A stretch of DNA of 17,921 nucleotides. Source: Deltaproteobacteria bacterium UBA2385 (lineage in GTDB: Bacteria; Myxococcota_A; UBA796; UBA2385). Positions 13,904 to 17,921 of this stretch are shown here, piece after piece. Every line of letters starts with the position of its first letter. Within the stretch, counting starts at the first letter, position 1. The notes beneath the pieces were generated by a model. It was given only the letters and a program-made list of their open reading frames with translations, was not told the DNA's origin and did not search any database. Where the stretch lies: NCBI GenBank assembly GCA_002343455.1, contig DDSR01000359.1, positions 1 to 17,921 on the forward strand, given 5' to 3'. The translations under genes and the position numbers were made by a program.

Positions 13904-15607
13904 GTGGCCGGCGAGACGCGCGGCGCCTGGCCCTGGCTGGGACAGGCGACGTCGCCCTCGCCACCCTGGGGACGGTGGTCCCAACGCCTCGCGACGACGC
14001 TCGGGCTCACTCAGCCCGAGCGTTTCTCGTCTGGAGAGGCCGCCGAGCCCCTCGACGGCGACGAGGCGCTCGCCGTGCTCGACGCGCTGCGGCTCTCCCG
14101 CGGGCCGGCCGGCAGGGTGGCGCTGGCGTTCGGACTCCCGCTGGCCCTCTTCGGCACCCCCTACGCCGAGGAGGAGCTGGCGGGGCTGAACCGCCTCCTG
14201 ACGCTGCACGAAGGGCGGCTGCGCCTGGCCCTCGACCCCGAGGACGGCTCGCTCGGCGGCCCGCTCTCCGGCATGCCGGACGGCCGGCCGAATCCCTGGC
14301 TGGAGGCCCTGGGCCCGGACGAGGAGCTCGCCCTCGCGCTGGCCGGTCGCGCGTCCAGCGGCCCCCGCAGGATGGAGCTGCTGGCCTTGCTGGGCGGACC
14401 CCGGCTCAGCGCCCGAGGCGAGCAGAGCTGGCGCCAGCACAGCGAGGCGGTGCGCGCCGCCGCCTGGCCCCGGGCGATGCTCGACTTCCTCGACGAGCTC
14501 GATCGCTGCGCCGCCTTCGCCCACGCCGCGCTCAGCTTCCGCGGCCTGGCCGCCTCGATCGCCCCGCGCAGCGCGGCCCCGAGCGCCGACGAGCGGCAGC
14601 GGGCCCGAGCGGCCGCCGCGGCCTTCCTGAGCCGTGCCAGCGCCCTGGAGAACACCTGGGAGATCCAGCGCTGGGGCGTCGGCGAGCACGCGGCCCCCCT
14701 GGTCAGCCCATGGTTTCCGCCCGCCCTGGTCCTTCAGGCGCTCCACGACGCGGGCTTCGACCAGTCCGGCCCGATCTCGGCCCTGCTGGCCAGCCTGCCC
14801 GGGGAGCTGCGCTGGTACGCCCCGCTGGACGGCTCCGCGCCCGTCTGGAGGGGCATCCCACCCGACTCGGACAGCCTGGGGCTGATGCTCCAGCTCGACA
14901 GCCGGGTGCCGACCCTGCCCGAGGGCCGCATCGCCGGCTGGGTGAGCTACCTGTGGGCCAGCCTGCCCGCGGATCGGCGCATCCCGACCTGGTTCTACAT
15001 CGCCCCCGACGGCGGCTCCAGCATCGAGGGGCCCGCCTGGCAGTTCGCCAGCAACGACTGCACCAGCTCCCGCCTGACCTGCCTGCTGGGCCTCCTGCTG
15101 CGCGGTGTGCCCGACGCCAGGCCGCTGGTGCGGGACAACCTCGCCATGCTGCTGCCCTGCTTCCTGGGGCCGGGCCAGAGCGGCGACTTCTTCTACGACG
15201 AGGCCACCGCCGACAACGGCCTGCTGCGGCTGGCGGCGGCCTGGGTGGAGCGCTCCCCTGCGGACCCGTTCAGCGAGCTGGTCCGCACCGCCGCACGCAA
15301 CCTGGCGCGCAGGCTCGTCGAGAGGCAGGGGCCCGATGGAGGCTGGGGCAGCCCGCAGCAGAGCGCGCTCCGGCTGGAGGGCGTGGCCCTCTGGGCGCCC
15401 GAGGCGGGGTCGCTGCTGCGCGGTATGCGCCTGCTGGCCGAGACGCAGCGTCCCGACGGTGCCTGGGCGGCCGAGCCCCTCTACCTGATGCCCGGCAAGT
15501 CCCTGCAGGAGATCGCCTACCACTCCAGCTTCGAGCTGAGCACCGCGTTATGCCTGCGGGCCTTCCACGCGGCGGACGCGGCCCTCCGACGCCTGACGGC
15601 GGGTTGA
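13904..15607 (+). CDS. Squalene-cyclase/prenyltransferase-repeat-like protein
   Basis: The 567-aa protein shows QW-type repeats of the terpene cyclase/prenyltransferase-beta alpha/alpha-barrel fold: QGPDGGWG at 475-482 and QRPDGAW at 515-521, with a possible earlier divergent unit at APDGGSS (about 364-370). The central region reads WQFASNDCTSS, where class II cyclases carry DxDD(T). The full acid motif is not seen; only Asp385 remains. It may be an unusual cyclase, a catalytically changed family member, or a partner of the class I enzyme. The N-terminal third is unrecognised. The start GTG 13904 is four bases after the leader-peptide stop and lacks a good ribosome binding site, so coupled translation is likely. 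It should be cytoplasmic or membrane-associated; no signal peptide is seen. Confidence 0.7.
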   Translation: MAGETRGAWPWLGQATSPSPPWGRWSQRLATTLGLTQPERFSSGEAAEPLDGDEALAVLDALRLSRGPAGRVALAFGLPLALFGTPYAEEELAGLNRLLTLHEGRLRLALDPEDGSLGGPLSGMPDGRPNPWLEALGPDEELALALAGRASSGPRRMELLALLGGPRLSARGEQSWRQHSEAVRAAAWPRAMLDFLDELDRCAAFAHAALSFRGLAASIAPRSAAPSADERQRARAAAAAFLSRASALENTWEIQRWGVGEHAAPLVSPWFPPALVLQALHDAGFDQSGPISALLASLPGELRWYAPLDGSAPVWRGIPPDSDSLGLMLQLDSRVPTLPEGRIAGWVSYLWASLPADRRIPTWFYIAPDGGSSIEGPAWQFASNDCTSSRLTCLLGLLLRGVPDARPLVRDNLAMLLPCFLGPGQSGDFFYDEATADNGLLRLAAAWVERSPADPFSELVRTAARNLARRLVERQGPDGGWGSPQQSALRLEGVALWAPEAGSLLRGMRLLAETQRPDGAWAAEPLYLMPGKSLQEIAYHSSFELSTALCLRAFHAADAALRRLTAG

Positions 15608-15616
15608 GCGGCGACG

Positions 15617-17014
15617 ATGAGCGGCGAGACAAGCATCACAGAGCGGGTGGAGTCGATCCTCCACGCGCAGGAGATGGCAGGCGAGCGCCTGGCCAACCGG
15701 ATCCGCTTCGCCTACGGCGTCCTGGGCCTGCTGATGGCGGTGGCGACAGCCGAGATCAACACGCCCGAGGCCAACCAGGTCTTCCTGGCGCAGGGGGCCT
15801 CGCTGGTCCTGCTCTGCCTGGCGCTCTTCCTGGTCTTCCGCGCCTGGCCCGACCGCTACCTGCCCTGGCTGAAATACGCGACCATCACCTTCGACATCGC
15901 CGTCGTCCACCTCGCCGTCCTGGCCACCGCGCGCAACAACAGCGGCGTCATCGAGTACTTCCACTCCTTCTTCCCGCTGGTCCTGATCCTGTGGAACCTG
16001 CTGGCCGGCCTGCGCTACAGCGTCGCCGCCTGCCTGTACTCCGCGGCCGTGACCGCCTTGATGAGCAGCCTGGTCCTGGCCTGGGTGGTGCAAGGCGAGC
16101 TGGTCCCCATCAGCACCGCCAGCGTCTGGGGCGAGAACGCCATCAACATCGCGGACGAGGGCATGCGCATCGTCTTCGTCTCGCTCTCCGGCGCCGTCGC
16201 GGGGGTGCTGGCCCACATCGCCCGGCGCCTGATCCGACGCGCCGAGGAGGAGTCCGCCTCGCGCGCGGCCCTGGAGCGCCAGAAAGCGCGCCTCTCGAAG
16301 TACCTGGGAGGCGACCTCGCCGAGGTGCTGGTGAACGAGGGCTTCGACCTCGCCGGCGAGCGCCGCCTCGCCACGATCATGTTCACCGACATCCGGAACT
16401 TCACGACCATGTCCCAGGGCACCGACCCTGAAGAGACCGTCCGCCTCCTCAACGCCTACTTCACCGAGATGGTCCGCATCGTCTTCCGCTACGGCGGGAC
16501 GCTGGACAAGTTCCTCGGAGACGGCCTGATGGCGGTCTACAACGCGCCCTTCGACCGTCCTCATGCCCCCCTGCGGGCGGTCCTGACCGCGCTGGAGATG
16601 GTCCAGGCCGTGGACCGCCTCAACCAGGTCCTCGGCACCGACCCTCCCTTGCGGATGGGGGCCGGGATCGCCACGGGCGAGGTCGTGGCCGGCAACATCG
16701 GCTCCAGCGAGCGCATGGAGTACACCGTCATCGGCAACTCGGTAAACATCGCCGCCCGGCTGGAGAACCTCAACCGCGACCTGGGCACCTCGATCGTCAT
16801 CAGCGAGGCCACCTGGCGAGAGGTGTCCACCTGGATCCCCGCCCGCCCCCTGCCCGAGAGCATCAAGCTCAAGGGGCTCAGCGGCGAGCACAGCCTCTAC
16901 GCCGTCGACCCCGGCGCCTTCTCGGCCGAGCGCCTGGACCAGCTGCGCGAGATGATCCTGGCCGAGGATGGCGCCTCGGCGACGGCCCACACGGCTCCGA
17001 TCGCCGTTCACTGA
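15617..17014 (+). CDS. Membrane class III adenylate cyclase
   Basis: The 465-aa protein converts ATP to cAMP at the inner membrane. Six helices (about 30-46, 55-75, 85-105, 115-131, 134-158, 183-203) precede a short coiled linker (RRAEEESASRAALERQKARL) and a class III catalytic domain from about residue 250. All key residues are present: metal-binding Asp258 (MFTDIRNFT) and Asp302 (DKFLGDG), adenine-selecting Lys298 and Thr370 (a class IIIb pair), and transition-state Asn377 and Arg381 (NSVNIAARLE). It should therefore be active and ATP-specific as a homodimer. The N-terminus is not a HAMP or CHASE domain and probably senses a membrane signal. It starts 9 bp after the cyclase-like gene, suggesting cotranscription. 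Confidence 0.93.
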   Translation: MSGETSITERVESILHAQEMAGERLANRIRFAYGVLGLLMAVATAEINTPEANQVFLAQGASLVLLCLALFLVFRAWPDRYLPWLKYATITFDIAVVHLAVLATARNNSGVIEYFHSFFPLVLILWNLLAGLRYSVAACLYSAAVTALMSSLVLAWVVQGELVPISTASVWGENAINIADEGMRIVFVSLSGAVAGVLAHIARRLIRRAEEESASRAALERQKARLSKYLGGDLAEVLVNEGFDLAGERRLATIMFTDIRNFTTMSQGTDPEETVRLLNAYFTEMVRIVFRYGGTLDKFLGDGLMAVYNAPFDRPHAPLRAVLTALEMVQAVDRLNQVLGTDPPLRMGAGIATGEVVAGNIGSSERMEYTVIGNSVNIAARLENLNRDLGTSIVISEATWREVSTWIPARPLPESIKLKGLSGEHSLYAVDPGAFSAERLDQLREMILAEDGASATAHTAPIAVH

Positions 17015-17074
17015 AGGGTCCGCCTGCGGAGCGCGTGATAAGGGGACGGCCTCTCAACGCAAGGCGGTGGTCCG

Positions 17075-17921
17075 ATGCGCACGCAATACGTGTACTCCTT
17101 CGGCAAGGGCGAGTCGGCTGGCGACGGGACCATGAAGGCCCTGCTCGGTGGCAAGGGCGCCGGCCTGGCGCAGATGACACGGCTGGGCATGCCCGTACCT
17201 CCCGGCTTCACCATCACGACCGAGGCCTGCACCGCCTTCTTCCGATCGGGCTCCCGCTGGCCCGACGGCTTGCAGGACGAGGTCGGGCAGGCCATGGGCT
17301 GGCTGGAAGAGGCGACCGGCAAGCGCTTCGGCGGCGACGAGAGCCCGCTGCTGGTCAGCGTGCGCTCCGGCGCGGCCGTCTCCATGCCCGGCATGATGGA
17401 CACCGTCCTCAACCTGGGCCTGAACGACACCACCGTCCAGGCCCTGGCGCGCCGCTCCGGCAACGCCCGCTTCGCCTGGGACAGCTACCGCCGCTTCATC
17501 ACCATGTTCGGCGACGTGGTGCTGGGCATCCACTACAGCCGCTTCGCCCTGGAGATGGACAAGATCCGGGACGGGCGCGACGAGCGCGAGCTGACGGCCG
17601 ACGACCTCCAGCGCCTCTGCCGCAACCTGCTCGAGGTCGTCCGCGACTCCTGGGGCGCCTTCCCCCAGGACCCGATCGAGCAGCTCCGGCTGGCCATCGA
17701 CGCGGTCTTCAAGAGCAGCAACACCGCTCGCGCCCGCTACTACCGCAGCACGCACGGCCTCTCCGAGGACATGGGGACCGCGGTCAACGTGCAGGCCATG
17801 GTCTTCGGCAACATGGGCGCCCGCAGCGCGACCGGCGTCTGCTTCACCCGCAGCCCCAAGGACGGAGCGCGCTTCTTCTACGGCGAGTGGCTGCCCGACG
17901 CCCAGGGCGAGGACGTCGTCG
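17075..17921 (+). CDS. ppdK: Pyruvate, phosphate dikinase (5' part; runs off the window)
   Basis: The frame from ATG 17075 is open to the right edge (282 residues of a protein usually near 880). PPDK interconverts pyruvate, ATP and Pi with phosphoenolpyruvate, AMP and PPi. The nucleotide-binding N-terminal domain is clear: YVYSFGKGES at the start, GGKGAGLAQM from residue 25, MPVPPGFTITTEAC, then SVRSGAAVSMPGMMDTVLNL from about 95, and YRRFITMFGDVVLG. These favour PpdK over PEP synthase. It lies 60 bp after the adenylate cyclase gene. It would sit next to glyQS in the usual deltaproteobacterial order, here separated by the cassette at 10869-17014. The central His and PEP domains lie outside the window. 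Confidence 0.95.
   Translation, partial: MRTQYVYSFGKGESAGDGTMKALLGGKGAGLAQMTRLGMPVPPGFTITTEACTAFFRSGSRWPDGLQDEVGQAMGWLEEATGKRFGGDESPLLVSVRSGAAVSMPGMMDTVLNLGLNDTTVQALARRSGNARFAWDSYRRFITMFGDVVLGIHYSRFALEMDKIRDGRDERELTADDLQRLCRNLLEVVRDSWGAFPQDPIEQLRLAIDAVFKSSNTARARYYRSTHGLSEDMGTAVNVQAMVFGNMGARSATGVCFTRSPKDGARFFYGEWLPDAQGEDVV

Noticed and set aside
13975..16431. 818-codon + strand frame over the cyclase-like and adenylate cyclase genes
   Set aside because: Arg/Pro/Gly-rich shadow in another frame; the overlapped frames contain complete catalytic motifs.
17018..17030. TCCGC-ct-GCGGA inverted repeat between the cyclase and ppdK as a terminator
   Set aside because: A two-base loop is too tight, the stem is short and no T-run follows.
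1..17921. tRNA, rRNA, CRISPR arrays, insertion sequences, attachment sites
   Set aside because: No spaced repeat array, transposase motif, tRNA-like cloverleaf or rRNA segment was noticed; coding genes fill nearly all of the sequence.

Overview
The window is very GC-rich and densely coding, with almost every gene on the + strand, short gaps and several ATGA or few-base junctions. Gene content and order suggest a deltaproteobacterial or Myxococcota-type Gram-negative bacterium. The supporting signs are a PilF/Tgl-like TPR lipoprotein followed by a RodZ-type gene, mgtE-recO, glyQ-glyS, pyruvate phosphate dikinase, and lipoproteins with very short signal peptides. The taxonomic reading is inference from family knowledge; no database was consulted.

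Layout. Positions 1-4862 are mostly housekeeping: the tail of an unrecognised gene, mtnP (methionine salvage), a TPR lipoprotein with a RodZ-like partner, the Mg2+ channel gene mgtE, and recO. Positions 4859-7879 are a first accessory stretch: two short-signal lipoproteins with beta-sandwich-like sequence, a 93-aa two-helix membrane protein, a perfect 12-bp hairpin, and a 366-aa membrane protein of unknown function. Positions 7916-10854 encode the two subunits of glycyl-tRNA synthetase (glyQ, glyS; ATGA overlap).

Positions 10869-17014 are the most unusual part. In order they hold a stand-alone cyclic-nucleotide-binding-fold protein, a minus-strand membrane M50 metalloprotease with a PqqD-like N-terminal domain, a class I isoprenoid-synthase-like enzyme, a 70-aa peptide resembling NHLP-clan RiPP leader peptides, a squalene-cyclase/prenyltransferase-repeat protein lacking an obvious DxDD acid motif, and a six-helix class III adenylate cyclase. 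The window ends inside ppdK (17075 onward).

Working model (inference). glyQS and ppdK are commonly close together in deltaproteobacterial genomes, and here a specialised-metabolism or signalling cassette separates them. PqqD-like domains bind RiPP leader peptides in several systems and M50 membrane proteases accompany many peptide-modification clusters. The peptide, the protease and two terpenoid-type enzymes together therefore look like a peptide/isoprenoid hybrid pathway. The cyclase and the cyclic-nucleotide-fold protein may provide regulation, although the latter lacks the usual phosphate-binding arginine. No rRNA, tRNA, CRISPR array, transposase or integrase was seen.
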